DNA from: Rhizobium sp. Q54 | GTDB lineage: Bacteria; Pseudomonadota; Alphaproteobacteria; Rhizobiales; Xanthobacteraceae | Direction of reading: 5' to 3' | DNA: 64,000 nt | NCBI GenBank assembly: GCA_945861895.1 | Contig: CAMAWF010000008.1 | Span: 1-64,000, forward strand | In this document: positions 1-10,681 of the stretch, piece after piece | Numbering within the stretch: the stretch's first letter is position 1 | How the letters are laid out: each line of letters begins with the position of its first letter | Notes under the pieces: model-generated | The model's input: only the letters and a program-made list of their open reading frames with translations | What the model was told of the DNA's origin: nothing | The model's database searches: none | Position numbers and translations under genes: made by a program

Positions 1-1
1 C

Positions 2-1036
2 GACGGTAACCTGCGCCACGAGGCGCAGGTTCCGGAGCGTGTTCATGCCGAAGTCCTGGCGGTGGCGGCAGGCCGCGGCAGCTCCGCCGCCGGTGTGACG
101 ATGAACGACGATGCCGGCAACGTCTGGCTCGTTCGCGCGGTTTCGCCGAAGACATCCGCGTTTGGGGTCATCGCGGTCGACCTGGCGCAGGATTCGCAGG
201 AAAATATCGACGAGGTACGCGGCCGTATCGATGCAGTGCTTGCGGACGCCACCGCGACGCTCGAACGCCTCGGCATCGCGCATGCCATCAGCGAAGCCCG
301 CATGCGTTCGGAAACCGAGAAATTGCGCGAGGCGCTGATCGGGTCGGTCTCGCATGAGCTGCGCACGCCGCTGGCCTCGATTCTGGGCGCGGCGACCGTG
401 CTCAGCTCCGCCCCGGCGCTGGCCGGCGAAAAAAATCTCCAGGCGCTGGTGCATGACGTGCGCGACGAGGCCGAGCGGCTCAACGGCGACATTCAAAATC
501 TGCTCGATGCCACGCGCATCAGCAGCAATGGCGTCAAGCCGCACACCGAATGGGCCGATCCCGCCGATATCGTGCATTCCGCGGTCGAGCGCTGCCGCCG
601 CCGTTTCGGCGACCGCCGGCTCTCGCTCGACATGCCGGGCGATCTGCCGCTCGTCTACGTGGATTCCGTCCTGGTCGAGCAGGCGCTGGTGCAGATTTTC
701 GACAACGCCGCGAAATACTCGCCGCCCGGCTCGCGCATCGATGTCATGGCGCGCATGCACAATGATGCGATCGTGCTGGCGGTGAGCGATGAAGGCACGG
801 GATTGGCCGGCGACGACAATAAACGAATATGGGAACGGTTTTTTCGCAGCGAGCAACATGCCGCGACGACCAAAGGCTCGGGCCTCGGGCTTTGGATCGC
901 CAACGCCTTCATCGCGGCGAATGGCGGAAAAATTTACGCCGTTAGCAACGGCGCCGGATGCGGCACCACGCTGTCGATCGAACTGCCGGTAGCGCAGGCC
1001 GCCGCCGCACAGCTGGATGGGTACGCCGATGAGTGA
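2..1036 (+). CDS. kdpD: KdpD-like sensor histidine kinase, C-terminal part (cut by window edge)
   Basis: The reading frame is open from the first bases with no start codon, so only the C-terminal part is present. It shows a short GAF-like segment, then a histidine kinase core: the H-box SVSHELRTPL (phospho-accepting His codon at 353-355), an N-box around FDNAAKYSP, and G-boxes DEGTGLAG and GSGLGLWI. It should autophosphorylate and pass phosphate to the response regulator that overlaps its stop by 8 nt (ATGAGTGA), which implies translational coupling. The pairing with a KdpE-type regulator is the main reason for calling it KdpD-like; the N-terminal KdpD/Usp domains and any kdpFABC pump genes lie outside the window and are unverified. 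Confidence 0.8.
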   Translation, partial: DGNLRHEAQVPERVHAEVLAVAAGRGSSAAGVTMNDDAGNVWLVRAVSPKTSAFGVIAVDLAQDSQENIDEVRGRIDAVLADATATLERLGIAHAISEARMRSETEKLREALIGSVSHELRTPLASILGAATVLSSAPALAGEKNLQALVHDVRDEAERLNGDIQNLLDATRISSNGVKPHTEWADPADIVHSAVERCRRRFGDRRLSLDMPGDLPLVYVDSVLVEQALVQIFDNAAKYSPPGSRIDVMARMHNDAIVLAVSDEGTGLAGDDNKRIWERFFRSEQHAATTKGSGLGLWIANAFIAANGGKIYAVSNGAGCGTTLSIELPVAQAAAAQLDGYADE

Positions 1037-1778
1037 GCCCGCTCCCATCGTTCTTGTCGTTGACGATGAAATTCAAATCCGGCGCTTCCTGCGCACCGGC
1101 TTTGAACTCAACGGCTTCGTCGTGCACGAGGCCGGCACCGGCGCCGAAGCGCTGCGCTCTGCGACGCTGCGGCCGATCGATCTCGCGATCATCGATCTTG
1201 GACTGCCGGATATGGACGGGTCCATCCTGGTTGAACAGATCCGCTCGTGGTCGAGCATGCCGCTTATCGTGCTGTCGGTGCGCTCAAGCGAGGCTGAGAA
1301 GGTGCGCCTGCTCGAACTCGGGGCCGACGATTACGTCGTCAAGCCGTTCGGAATGGCGGAGCTGCTGGCGCGCGTGCGTGTGGCGTTGCGCCGGCAGATG
1401 CGCGCGGTGACCGGCGAGTCGATCGTGAAAATCGGCCCGCTCACCATCGATCTCGCCACCCGCGCGGTCTCGCTCAATGAGACCCGGCTCACGCTGACGC
1501 CCAAGGAGTACCGGCTATTGCAGGTCCTGGCGCAGCAAGCCGGCAATGTGGTGACGCATCAGCACCTGTTGAGAGAGGTATGGGGATCAACCCATGTGCA
1601 GGATACCCATTACCTGCGCATCTTCGTGCGCAAGCTGCGGCAGAAGATCGAGATCAATCCCAACAGTCCGCGCATACTGGTGACCGAACTCGGCGTCGGC
1701 TACCGGTTGGCGCAATCGGCCGCCGACGGCGAAAACAATGCCTTGAGCGTTGCCGAGGCGCCGGGCGCAAAACCGTAA
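1029..1778 (+). CDS. kdpE: KdpE-like response regulator (OmpR/PhoB family)
   Basis: This 249-residue protein has a receiver domain with the acidic pair D12/D13, phospho-acceptor D56 in IIDLGLPD and conserved K105 in DYVVKPFG. A winged-helix DNA-binding domain follows (LTPKEYRLLQVLAQ, then YLRIFVRKLRQKIE, ending in GVGYRL). These match KdpE, which in other bacteria activates the high-affinity potassium pump operon. I chose the ATG at 1029 because it overlaps the kinase stop; an ATG at 1017 would add four residues. The C-terminal extension after GVGYRL (about 22 residues) is unlikely to be structured. The target genes are not visible here. Confidence 0.85.
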   Translation: MSEPAPIVLVVDDEIQIRRFLRTGFELNGFVVHEAGTGAEALRSATLRPIDLAIIDLGLPDMDGSILVEQIRSWSSMPLIVLSVRSSEAEKVRLLELGADDYVVKPFGMAELLARVRVALRRQMRAVTGESIVKIGPLTIDLATRAVSLNETRLTLTPKEYRLLQVLAQQAGNVVTHQHLLREVWGSTHVQDTHYLRIFVRKLRQKIEINPNSPRILVTELGVGYRLAQSAADGENNALSVAEAPGAKP

Positions 1779-1837
1779 GGCGCGCAAGCGGCCGGTCCAG
1801 GGGCGGTAAATGACCCGCTGCAAAAGGCCCTGTTTTC

Positions 1838-1866
1838 TTGACAGTTTGGCCCTCGACCGCCATAAG
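1838..1866 (+). promoter_or_regulatory. Probable sigma70 promoter of rplU-rpmA
   Basis: A perfect TTGACA at 1838-1843 is followed after 17 nt by CATAAG at 1861-1866 (four of six matches to the -10 consensus). Transcription would start near 1873, about 126 nt before rplU. The position, between kdpE and rplU and directly before a structured leader, fits the rplU operon. Confidence 0.65.
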
Positions 1867-1872
1867 CATGCC

Positions 1873-1998
1873 CGCGCGGGCCTTAGCCCGCGCGTTTTAC
1901 GCAGGGGTGCAAAACACCCCTAAAAACACACAAAAACCGACTGAAAGAAGCCGGTCCGGACATCACCGAGCACCGGAATCGAACACGAGGGAAGAACG
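1873..1998 (+). promoter_or_regulatory. Structured 5' leader of rplU (two hairpins)
   Basis: The leader starts with a 9-bp GC hairpin (arms 1873-1881 and 1886-1894, loop CTTA) followed by TTTT, then a second 7-bp hairpin (arms 1903-1909 and 1915-1921, loop CAAAA). A purine-rich stretch with GAGGGAAG just before the rplU ATG is the ribosome-binding site. The first hairpin also looks like an intrinsic terminator and could end kdpE transcripts coming from upstream. Because it lies right at the predicted start site of rplU it may also be the 5' end of the rplU mRNA. Autoregulation by L21 is a speculation from the position only. Confidence 0.5.
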
Positions 1999-2508
1999 AT
2001 GTTCGCGGTCATCAAGGCCGGTGGCAAACAGTATCGGGTCGCCGCCGAAGACGTGATCCGGATCGACCGGGTCAAGGGCGAGCCCGGCGAGATCGTCGAG
2101 TTCGGCGAGGTGCTGGTGCTGGGCGGCGACAAGCCGCAACTCGGCGCGCCCACGATCTCCGGCGCCACGGTCGCCGGCGAAGTGCTTCAGCACACCCGCG
2201 GCGACAAGGTTATCGCTTTCAAGAAGCGCCGCCGCAAAAACTCGCGGCGCAAGCGCGGCTATCGCCACGAATTCAGCGTCATCCGGATCACCGAAATCCT
2301 GACCGACGGGCAAAAGCCCTCGAAGACGGCAAAGCCGAGACCTGAGCGCAAGCCAAAGCCGGCGGTGGCGGCGGGCGAGGCCGAGGAAAATGACGCCAAG
2401 CCCAAGGCTGCGAAAACGGCGGGAAAAAAGCCCGGCAAAGGCGCCAAGAGCAAGACCGCGGCCAAAGGCAAGCCGAAATCCGGCGCCACAAAAGGTAAGA
2501 AGAAGTGA
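1999..2508 (+). CDS. rplU: 50S ribosomal protein L21 with long basic tail
   Basis: The first ~100 residues are canonical bL21 (MFAVIKAGGKQYRV start, then KVIAFKKRRRKNSRRKRGYR rRNA-binding loop and FSVIRITEI). L21 binds 23S rRNA in the large subunit. The remaining ~65 residues are a lysine/alanine/proline tail that is absent from the ~103-residue enterobacterial protein; such tails are seen in other alphaproteobacterial L21 proteins. The gene is followed after 53 nt by rpmA, the usual L21-L27 pair. The ATG is supported by GAGGGAAG upstream. Confidence 0.97.
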   Translation: MFAVIKAGGKQYRVAAEDVIRIDRVKGEPGEIVEFGEVLVLGGDKPQLGAPTISGATVAGEVLQHTRGDKVIAFKKRRRKNSRRKRGYRHEFSVIRITEILTDGQKPSKTAKPRPERKPKPAVAAGEAEENDAKPKAAKTAGKKPGKGAKSKTAAKGKPKSGATKGKKK

Positions 2509-2561
2509 GATGATTCCGTCACGGATTTAGGCTAGAAGATAGAAGAATTCGAGAGACCAAC

Positions 2562-2834
2562 ATGGCTCACAAGAAAGCAGGCGGATCTTCGCGCAACGGC
2601 CGTGATTCCGGCGGTCAGCGCCTTGGCTTGAAGATGTTCGGCGGCGAAAGCGTCGTTGCCGGCAACATCCTTGCGCGCCAGCGCGGCACCAAGTGGCATG
2701 CCGGGCACAATGTCGGCGTTGGCCGCGACCACACGCTGTTCGCGCTCGCCGATGGAAAACTTCAGTTCGCAACCAAAGCTAAAGGCCGCACTTATCTGTC
2801 GATCGTACCGATGACGGAAGCAGCGGCCGAGTAA
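2562..2834 (+). CDS. rpmA: 50S ribosomal protein L27
   Basis: This is a full-length bL27 of 90 residues that begins [16 protein letters not shown] and contains [12 protein letters not shown] and the [10 protein letters not shown] motif. The N-terminal tail of L27 reaches the peptidyl-transferase centre. The N terminus starts directly at MAHKK without the cleavable extension seen in Firmicutes. It sits downstream of rplU in the standard order and is followed by a strong terminator hairpin at 2898-2929, so rplU-rpmA look like a closed transcription unit. Confidence 0.97.
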   Translation: MAHKKAGGSSRNGRDSGGQRLGLKMFGGESVVAGNILARQRGTKWHAGHNVGVGRDHTLFALADGKLQFATKAKGRTYLSIVPMTEAAAE

Positions 2835-2897
2835 AAGGTGGACAAAAATCGAGGTCCGCCGGCATTCAGTCAAACCGGCGGGGCTCAATGGGCTCTG

Positions 2898-2936
2898 AGA
2901 GGGGGAGACGGGATGCCGGCTCCCCCTCTTCGCTTT
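2898..2936 (+). terminator. Intrinsic terminator after rpmA
   Basis: A 10-bp stem AGAGGGGGAG/CTCCCCCTCT (2898-2907 and 2920-2929) with a 12-nt loop is followed by TCGCTTTTG. A second smaller hairpin CCGCCGG/CCGGCGG lies just upstream at 2856-2881. Together they should end rplU-rpmA transcripts. Confidence 0.7.
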
Positions 2937-2954
2937 TGAAACGGAGCCCGTGTC

Positions 2955-3557
2955 ATGACCTTGCTGGAGCAGATATCGCCGGAGACTTCCCGGGAAGCCA
3001 GTATTCCCGTCCTCGAGAGCAAGCGGCTGGCGTTGCGTGCGCCGCGCCTCGAGGACGCTAAAACGGTAGCGGAGCTCGCCAACGACCGCCGCATTGCCGA
3101 AAACACCGCGCGCATCCCGCATCCCTACAAAATTGCGGATGCAGAAAGTTTCATCGGCGGCGCCAACAAATCGAACGGCGAGGCGGCGTTCCTCGTCACC
3201 CTGCGCGACGGTACCGTGATCGGCGCCTGCGGGGTGGTGACGCTGGAAGCCCAGCCGAGCGAACTTGGCTATTGGTTGGGGGTTGCTTATTGGGGCAAAG
3301 GCTACGCCACCGAAGCGCTGCACGCCGTGATCGACTATGCCTTCACTGATCTTGGCCACGAGTCGCTGCAAGCGGGCGCGCGCGTCACCAACCCGGCCTC
3401 GCGTCGGGTGCTGGAGAAATGCGGCTTCCAATGGACCGGGGTCGGCCTCTATCGCATCCGCGCGCTGGCGAGTTCCGCGCCGATCGACCGTTTCCGGCTC
3501 GACCGCGGCATTTGGTCGGCGCTCAAGGGCTGGGGCCGGATGCGCCGCGTGAGCTGA
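2955..3557 (+). CDS. GNAT N-acetyltransferase, RimJ/RimL-like
   Basis: The 200-residue protein has a GNAT fold of the RimJ/RimL type: an entry segment SKRLALRAPRLEDAKTVAEL, the beta-strand ELGYWLGVAYWGKGYATEAL that contains the acetyl-CoA pyrophosphate loop (WGKGYATEA), and NPASRRVLEKCGF near the C terminus. It transfers acetyl from acetyl-CoA to an unknown amine, possibly a protein N terminus or a small molecule. The location between rpmA and obgE is suggestive of a ribosome-related role, but that is inference. The gene is preceded by the rpmA terminator and followed by a hairpin before obgE. Confidence 0.85.
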   Translation: MTLLEQISPETSREASIPVLESKRLALRAPRLEDAKTVAELANDRRIAENTARIPHPYKIADAESFIGGANKSNGEAAFLVTLRDGTVIGACGVVTLEAQPSELGYWLGVAYWGKGYATEALHAVIDYAFTDLGHESLQAGARVTNPASRRVLEKCGFQWTGVGLYRIRALASSAPIDRFRLDRGIWSALKGWGRMRRVS

Positions 3558-3565
3558 TGGAGTAA

Positions 3566-5814
<2,249 letters not shown>

Positions 5815-5844
5815 GGCCGGCCTCGCTTGAGCTAGGCCAATGGC

Positions 5845-6126
5845 CTAGTCGCCTGACTGCGCCAATGGCCGAGTGTAATGGCTGGCTGCGGTGCTGGGCC
5901 GATGGCCCAATCTCAGCACCGGCGCGCTTTCTGCCGGCGCCGGCCGGCTGCGGACGCCGGGACTTTTCGCCGCGCCGGGCCGGGTCGGCAATTGCAACAG
6001 GGTCCCGTCGGGAAATTCGAGATAGCGCGAATGGACTTGGAATTTGCCTTCGCCGCCGCCGCCCTCGATGACGTATTTGGTGCCAGCCGGGAGGCGGCTG
6101 GGGAGACGGTGTGGATTGACTGCCAT
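5845..6126 (-). CDS. Small conserved-looking protein between proB and proA
   Basis: I do not know the function. The 93-residue product starts MAVNPHRLPSRLPAGTKYVI and continues with GGGGEGKFQVHSRYLEFPDG, a short basic, glycine-containing protein. The start is supported by an excellent AAGGAGGG ribosome-binding site four nt before the ATG (reading the minus strand); the frame extends upstream to 6156 without one. The last ~40 residues, rich in R/P/A, look less constrained than the first 50. A small palindrome CTAGGCC-AAT-GGCCTAG (5832-5848) covers the stop codon. It breaks the usual proBA continuity. Confidence 0.6.
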   Translation of the reverse strand: MAVNPHRLPSRLPAGTKYVIEGGGGEGKFQVHSRYLEFPDGTLLQLPTRPGAAKSPGVRSRPAPAESAPVLRLGHRPSTAASHYTRPLAQSGD

Positions 6127-6317
6127 GACACCCTCCTTGTCCGTCAACCCTGCCATCCCAATGTGCAGGGCATGTGACGGGGTCCTGCCGGCCTGGGGTT
6201 TTCCACACTATCCCCAGGCTCGCAGGCCTCCAGGCGGGCGGCGGGCGAACTCGCCGAAAACCCTTTGACGTGATAGGAAAACTGCCCGCGAAAAGGGTGT
6301 TTTGGGCATTCGGTACC

Positions 6318-7610
6318 ATGACCGCGCCGCTGAAAACCATAGAGGGCACGGGCGATATCGCCGGTGCGATGCGCGAGATCGGCCGCGGGGCCAAGGCGGC
6401 CGCTCGCGTGCTGGCGCTTTGCCCGACCGCGGCGAAAGACCGCGCTTTGGCGGCCATGGCCAAGGCCGTCAGAGCCCATCAGCCCGACATTCTTGCGGCC
6501 AATGCCGAGGACATCGCCGAGGCCAAAGCGGCCGGCGCTACCGCTGCGTTCATCGACCGGCTGAAGCTGGACGGCAAAGGCGTTGTTGCCATGGCCGACG
6601 GCATCGACATCGTCCGCTCGCTCAAGGATCCGGTCGGCACCGTGCTGGACTCCTGGCAGCGGCCGAACGGCATGACCATCGAGCGCGTGCGCGTGCCGCT
6701 CGGCGTCATCGGCATCATCTACGAAAGCCGGCCCAATGTGACGGCGGATGCCGGCGCGCTTTGTCTTAAATCCGGCAATGCCGCGATATTGCGCGGCGGC
6801 TCGGAAAGCTTCCGCTCGGTGCGCGCGATCCATGCCGCGCTGGTGGAAGGCCTGCGCGAGGCTGGCTTGCCCGAAGACGCGATCCAGCTGGTGCCGACGC
6901 GCGACCGCGCCGCGGTCGGGCTGATGCTCACGGGACTCGACGGCAATATCGACGTGATCGTGCCGCGCGGCGGCAAAGGCCTGGTCGGCCGCGTGCAGGC
7001 GGAAGCGCGCGTGCCGGTATTCGCCCATCTCGAAGGCGTTTGCCATATTTTCATCGACAAGGCGGCATCGCCCGCGATGGCGAAATCGATTCTGCTCAAC
7101 GCCAAAATGCGCCGCACCGGCGTCTGCGGCGCCGCCGAGACGCTGCTGGTCGATCGCGCGGCGGCGAAATCGCAACTCAAGCCGCTGGTCGAGATGCTGC
7201 TCGACGCCGGCTGCGAGGTGCGCGGCGACGCGGCGACGCAGGCGGTCGACAAGCGCGTCAAGCCCGCGAGCGAAGAGGATTGGTCGACCGAATATCTCGA
7301 CGCCATCATTTCCGCCAAGGTGGTGGACGGACTTGGCGAGGCGATCGATCACATCGAGCGTTACGGCTCGCATCACACCGACGCCATCGTCACCGAGGAC
7401 CAGCAGGCGGCGGAGAAATTCCTCAACCAGGTCGACTCCGCCATCGTCCTGCATAACGCCTCGACCCAATTCGCCGACGGCGGCGAATTCGGCTTCGGCG
7501 CCGAGATCGGGATTGCCACCGGCAAGCTGCACGCGCGCGGGCCGGTCGGCGTGGATCAACTCACCAGTTTCAAATATCGCGTGCGGGGCTCGGGCCAAAC
7601 ACGGCCGTGA
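6318..7610 (+). CDS. proA: Gamma-glutamyl phosphate reductase
   Basis: Reduces gamma-glutamyl phosphate to glutamate semialdehyde with NADPH, second step of proline synthesis. The 430-residue protein starts [18 protein letters not shown] and carries [26 protein letters not shown], the catalytic cysteine in [13 protein letters not shown] and HTDAIVTED. The frame is open further upstream (to 6174), but the ATG at 6318 matches the family length. nadD begins inside its stop codon (GTGA), so proA-nadD are coupled. Confidence 0.95.
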   Translation: MTAPLKTIEGTGDIAGAMREIGRGAKAAARVLALCPTAAKDRALAAMAKAVRAHQPDILAANAEDIAEAKAAGATAAFIDRLKLDGKGVVAMADGIDIVRSLKDPVGTVLDSWQRPNGMTIERVRVPLGVIGIIYESRPNVTADAGALCLKSGNAAILRGGSESFRSVRAIHAALVEGLREAGLPEDAIQLVPTRDRAAVGLMLTGLDGNIDVIVPRGGKGLVGRVQAEARVPVFAHLEGVCHIFIDKAASPAMAKSILLNAKMRRTGVCGAAETLLVDRAAAKSQLKPLVEMLLDAGCEVRGDAATQAVDKRVKPASEEDWSTEYLDAIISAKVVDGLGEAIDHIERYGSHHTDAIVTEDQQAAEKFLNQVDSAIVLHNASTQFADGGEFGFGAEIGIATGKLHARGPVGVDQLTSFKYRVRGSGQTRP

Positions 7611-8221
7611 TCGGAATTCCCCCTCACGCACCGGGCCTGCGTATCGGCCTGTTCGGCGGCACCTTCGATCCGCCGCATGAGGCGCATCTTGGCGCCACGC
7701 TGCTGGCCATGAAGAAGCTGCGGCTGGACCGCGTGTGGTGGCTGGTGACACCCGGCAATCCGTTGAAAGACACGCGCGGGCTGGCGCCGCTGGAAGCCCG
7801 CATCGCGGCGGCGCGTGCGCTCACGCACCATCCGCGCATCGATGTGACCGGTCTCGAAGCCGTCATAAACACGCGCTACACTTACGACACCATAAAATGG
7901 CTGGTCACGCGCTGCCCGCAGGTACACTTCGTTTGGATCATGGGCGCCGACAATCTGCGCAGTTTCCACCTCTGGCAGCAGTGGCGTGGCATCGCGCAAT
8001 TGCTGCCGATGGCGGTGATCGACCGCCTCGGCCCAAGCCTTTATGCACTCGCCGGCGTGGCCGGACAGGCGCTCGCTCGCGCCCGCGTGCGGGAAGGAAT
8101 GGCTACGCGCCTGCCGGAACTCAAGCCGCCAGCCTGGGTCTACCTGCACGGTCTCAAATCGCCGCTGTCGTCCACGGCGCTGCGCGCGGTGCGGCGGCAA
8201 GACAAGGCCCGCGAAGGTTGA
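7607..8221 (+). CDS. nadD: Nicotinate-nucleotide adenylyltransferase
   Basis: Makes deamido-NAD from nicotinate mononucleotide and ATP. The 204-residue protein has the nucleotidyltransferase signature [36 protein letters not shown] and the second ATP-binding motif PLSSTALR near the C terminus. The GTG start lies in the proA stop (4-nt overlap). The gene order proA-nadD-rsfS-rlmH is common in this order of bacteria. Confidence 0.93.
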   Translation: MIGIPPHAPGLRIGLFGGTFDPPHEAHLGATLLAMKKLRLDRVWWLVTPGNPLKDTRGLAPLEARIAAARALTHHPRIDVTGLEAVINTRYTYDTIKWLVTRCPQVHFVWIMGADNLRSFHLWQQWRGIAQLLPMAVIDRLGPSLYALAGVAGQALARARVREGMATRLPELKPPAWVYLHGLKSPLSSTALRAVRRQDKAREG

Positions 8222-8310
8222 AAACCGCCCCTGAGAACCACTATCTTTGTCGGTGCGCCCCGGCGGAAATTGCCCGCAGCGCATACGACCAACAGAAAGG
8301 TCAATAACCC

Positions 8311-8721
8311 CTGTCCACACCTGCACTCTTACGGGCAGCGCGTCGTGCGCCCGAACCCGTCTCCAAGCTGCGTCCCGATGCGACGGAGACGCTCCGCCTC
8401 GTCCTTGCCGGTCTGCAAGACATGAAGGCCGAGGACAGCATCACCATCGATCTCACCGGCAAATCCTCGATCGGCGACTACATGGTTGTGAGCAGCGGAC
8501 GGTCGCAGCGCCATGTCGGCGCCGTCGCCGACAATGTCGTCAAGGTCATCGAAGCCGCCGGCGTGCGCGGCGTGCGCGTCGAAGGCATGCGGAATTGCGA
8601 CTGGGTGCTGATCGACGCAGGCAGCGTCATCGTTCACGTGTTTCGGCCGGAAGTGCGCGCCTTCTACAGCCTTGAAAAGATGTGGGCGCCCGGCAGCACG
8701 CAACGGCGGCGGCCGAGCTGA
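8311..8721 (+). CDS. rsfS: Ribosomal silencing factor RsfS, probable CTG start
   Basis: RsfS binds uL14 and blocks subunit joining under starvation. The core is clear: DSITIDLTGKSSIGDYMVV, SGRSQRHVGAVADN, GMRNCDWVLIDAGSVIVHVF and YSLEKMW. The only ATG in frame (8422) would remove the first conserved helix (ETLRLVLAGLQDMKAED). Between the upstream stop TAA (8305-8307) and 8422 there is no ATG, GTG or TTG. The CTG at 8311 has AAAGG ten nt before it, so I place the start there (136 residues); CTG at 8368 is an alternative. rlmH follows after 22 nt. Confidence 0.85.
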   Translation: MSTPALLRAARRAPEPVSKLRPDATETLRLVLAGLQDMKAEDSITIDLTGKSSIGDYMVVSSGRSQRHVGAVADNVVKVIEAAGVRGVRVEGMRNCDWVLIDAGSVIVHVFRPEVRAFYSLEKMWAPGSTQRRRPS

Positions 8722-8743
8722 GCCCCGGCGAAAGCGGCGCGAC

Positions 8744-9226
8744 ATGCGTATCGTCGTTGCCGCCGTCGGACGGCTGAAGCAGGGACCGGAAGCCGAGCTG
8801 GCCGAGCGTTACCGCAAGCGCGCCGCCCAGACCGGCCGCAATCTCGGACTGCGCAACATCGAGATCGTCGAAATCAAGGAGAGCCGGGCGCAGGACGCCG
8901 GCCGGCGCATGATCGAGGAATCGATCGCGCTGGCGAATGTGATCCCGGAGGGCGCCGTGACCGTCGTGCTCGACGCCCGCGGCGAAAACATCGACAGCGC
9001 GAGCTTCGCGGCCTGCATCCAGAAATGGCGCGCGGACGGCCGGACGGCGGCGGTATTCCTGATCGGCGGCGCGGACGGGCTGGCGCCCAGCCTGCACGAC
9101 AAGGCGGCCTTGCGCCTGTCGTTCGGCGCCGCCACCTGGCCGCACCAGCTGGCGCGCATCATGCTGCTCGAACAGATCTACCGCGCCACCACGCTGCTGG
9201 CCGGGCATCCCTATCACCGCGCCTGA
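8744..9226 (+). CDS. rlmH: 23S rRNA (pseudouridine1915-N3)-methyltransferase
   Basis: SPOUT-class methyltransferase that modifies pseudouridine 1915 in helix 69 of 23S rRNA. The 160-residue protein starts MRIVVAAVGRLKQGPEAELA and contains VVLDARGENIDSASFA, the knot motif FLIGGADGL and LSFGAATWPHQLARIMLLEQ with the C-terminal YHRA. Its neighbour rsfS also acts on the large subunit, the normal pairing. Confidence 0.95.
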   Translation: MRIVVAAVGRLKQGPEAELAERYRKRAAQTGRNLGLRNIEIVEIKESRAQDAGRRMIEESIALANVIPEGAVTVVLDARGENIDSASFAACIQKWRADGRTAAVFLIGGADGLAPSLHDKAALRLSFGAATWPHQLARIMLLEQIYRATTLLAGHPYHRA

Positions 9227-9331
9227 GCGGTTCACCGTTTTGTGAGTCGGTTCCCGGTTTTGGTCTTAATCCGGTACCAATTGGCATGGTTAGTGCTTGC
9301 TCTCCCACGGTGGGGGCGTAACTTGGCTTCG

Positions 9332-10681
9332 ATGATTTGCATTGCGGCTCGCCGCCATCTCGATCCGCGCCATGCGCTTGTCACGGCGCTGGCGCTGGCA
9401 TGGCCGCTGACGCCTCACACTGCGGCATTCGCCGAGCAGCCGCGCCACTTCGCGCAGGCCGCGCAGGATTTTGGCAATCCCAACGCAAAAATCGAAAATC
9501 TGCAAAAGCGCGACCGTGAGCTCGAAGCCACGCGCGCCGAGCAGAAAAAGGCGGCGGAGACCGAATCCGCGCTCAAGCGCGAGATCGAAACGCTGGGTGC
9601 CGACCGGCGCAAGCTCAACCAGGATTTGATCGATACTGCCTCGCGTGTGCGCGGCCTGGAGAGCCGCATCGTCGCGACCGAACGGCGTCTGCAGCCGCTC
9701 GACGACAACGAACGCAGCGTGCGCAAGTCGCTCGACGGCAGGCGCGCTGTCATCGCCGAAGTGCTCGCCGCCTTGCAGCGCATCGGCCGCCGCCCGCCGC
9801 CCGCGATCATGGTTGCGCCGGAGGATGCGCTGCAATCCGTGCGCACCGCCATCATGCTGGGCGCGGTGCTGCCGGAGATGCGCTCCGAAGCCGAAGCGCT
9901 GGCCACCGACCTCGCCGAACTTTTGCGCGTGCGCAAGGAAATCGCCGATGAGCGCGACAAGCTTGCGCGCGACCTCGTGGCGATACCGCAAGAGCGCATA
10001 CGCATGACGCTGTTGATAGAAGAGCGGCAAAAGAAACAAGCCGAGACGGAAAAGGCGTTGCAGGCCGAAGTGGCGCGCGCGGGTGCGCTCGCACGCCAGG
10101 TCGATAATCTCAAGGATCTGATCGCCAAGCTGGAGCAGAGCCTCGACAGCGAGACCCGCGCCGTCCGCGAGGCCGCCCGCAGCGACAGCCGGCCGGCGCT
10201 TTCAGCCTTCCGCGACCCCGGACGCCTGGCGCCAGCGGTCGCTTTCGCTTCCGTGCGCGGACAAGTTCCAATGCCGGTTAACGGCGTTAAAGTTCGCGAT
10301 TATGGCGCGCCCGATGGGCTCGGTGGCCTCGAAAAAGGGCTTTCCCTCGCTACGCGGGCAAGCGCCCAGGTCACCACGCCCTGCGACGGATGGGTTGTTT
10401 ACGCCGGCCCGTTCCGCTCATATGGGCAACTCTTGATCCTCAATGCCGGCGGCGGGTATCATATCCTCCTCGCAGGGATGGAACGGATTTCCGTCGATCT
10501 CGGCCAGTTCGTGCTGACCGGCGAACCCGTTGCCGTGATGGGAGGCGGATCGCAGATTGCGGCCGTTCTCGCGACCGGCTCCAGCCAACCGGTGTTATAC
10601 GTCGAGTTCCGTAAGGACGGGATACCCGTCGATCCAGGCCCATGGTGGGTCGCAAATGAAGGCGAGAAGGTTCGCGGATGA
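9332..10681 (+). CDS. EnvC-like murein hydrolase activator (degenerate LytM)
   Basis: From the ATG at 9332 the protein has a Sec signal peptide (ALVTALALAWPL...AFA), a long coiled coil (about residues 45-265, E/K/R/A-rich) and a C-terminal LytM/M23 domain. The zinc ligands are poorly kept: the first histidine motif reads VNGVKVRDYG and the HxH motif reads VLYVEFRKDG. Loss of ligands is expected for an amidase activator such as EnvC rather than an active endopeptidase. A GTG at 9242 would add 30 residues. The stop overlaps the ctpA start (ATGA), tying it to a periplasmic protease. Confidence 0.85.
   Translation: MICIAARRHLDPRHALVTALALAWPLTPHTAAFAEQPRHFAQAAQDFGNPNAKIENLQKRDRELEATRAEQKKAAETESALKREIETLGADRRKLNQDLIDTASRVRGLESRIVATERRLQPLDDNERSVRKSLDGRRAVIAEVLAALQRIGRRPPPAIMVAPEDALQSVRTAIMLGAVLPEMRSEAEALATDLAELLRVRKEIADERDKLARDLVAIPQERIRMTLLIEERQKKQAETEKALQAEVARAGALARQVDNLKDLIAKLEQSLDSETRAVREAARSDSRPALSAFRDPGRLAPAVAFASVRGQVPMPVNGVKVRDYGAPDGLGGLEKGLSLATRASAQVTTPCDGWVVYAGPFRSYGQLLILNAGGGYHILLAGMERISVDLGQFVLTGEPVAVMGGGSQIAAVLATGSSQPVLYVEFRKDGIPVDPGPWWVANEGEKVRG

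Noticed and set aside
6144-7751. A long minus-strand frame over proA
   Set aside because: Runs opposite to all proA motifs, is arginine/histidine rich and crosses the proA-nadD junction.
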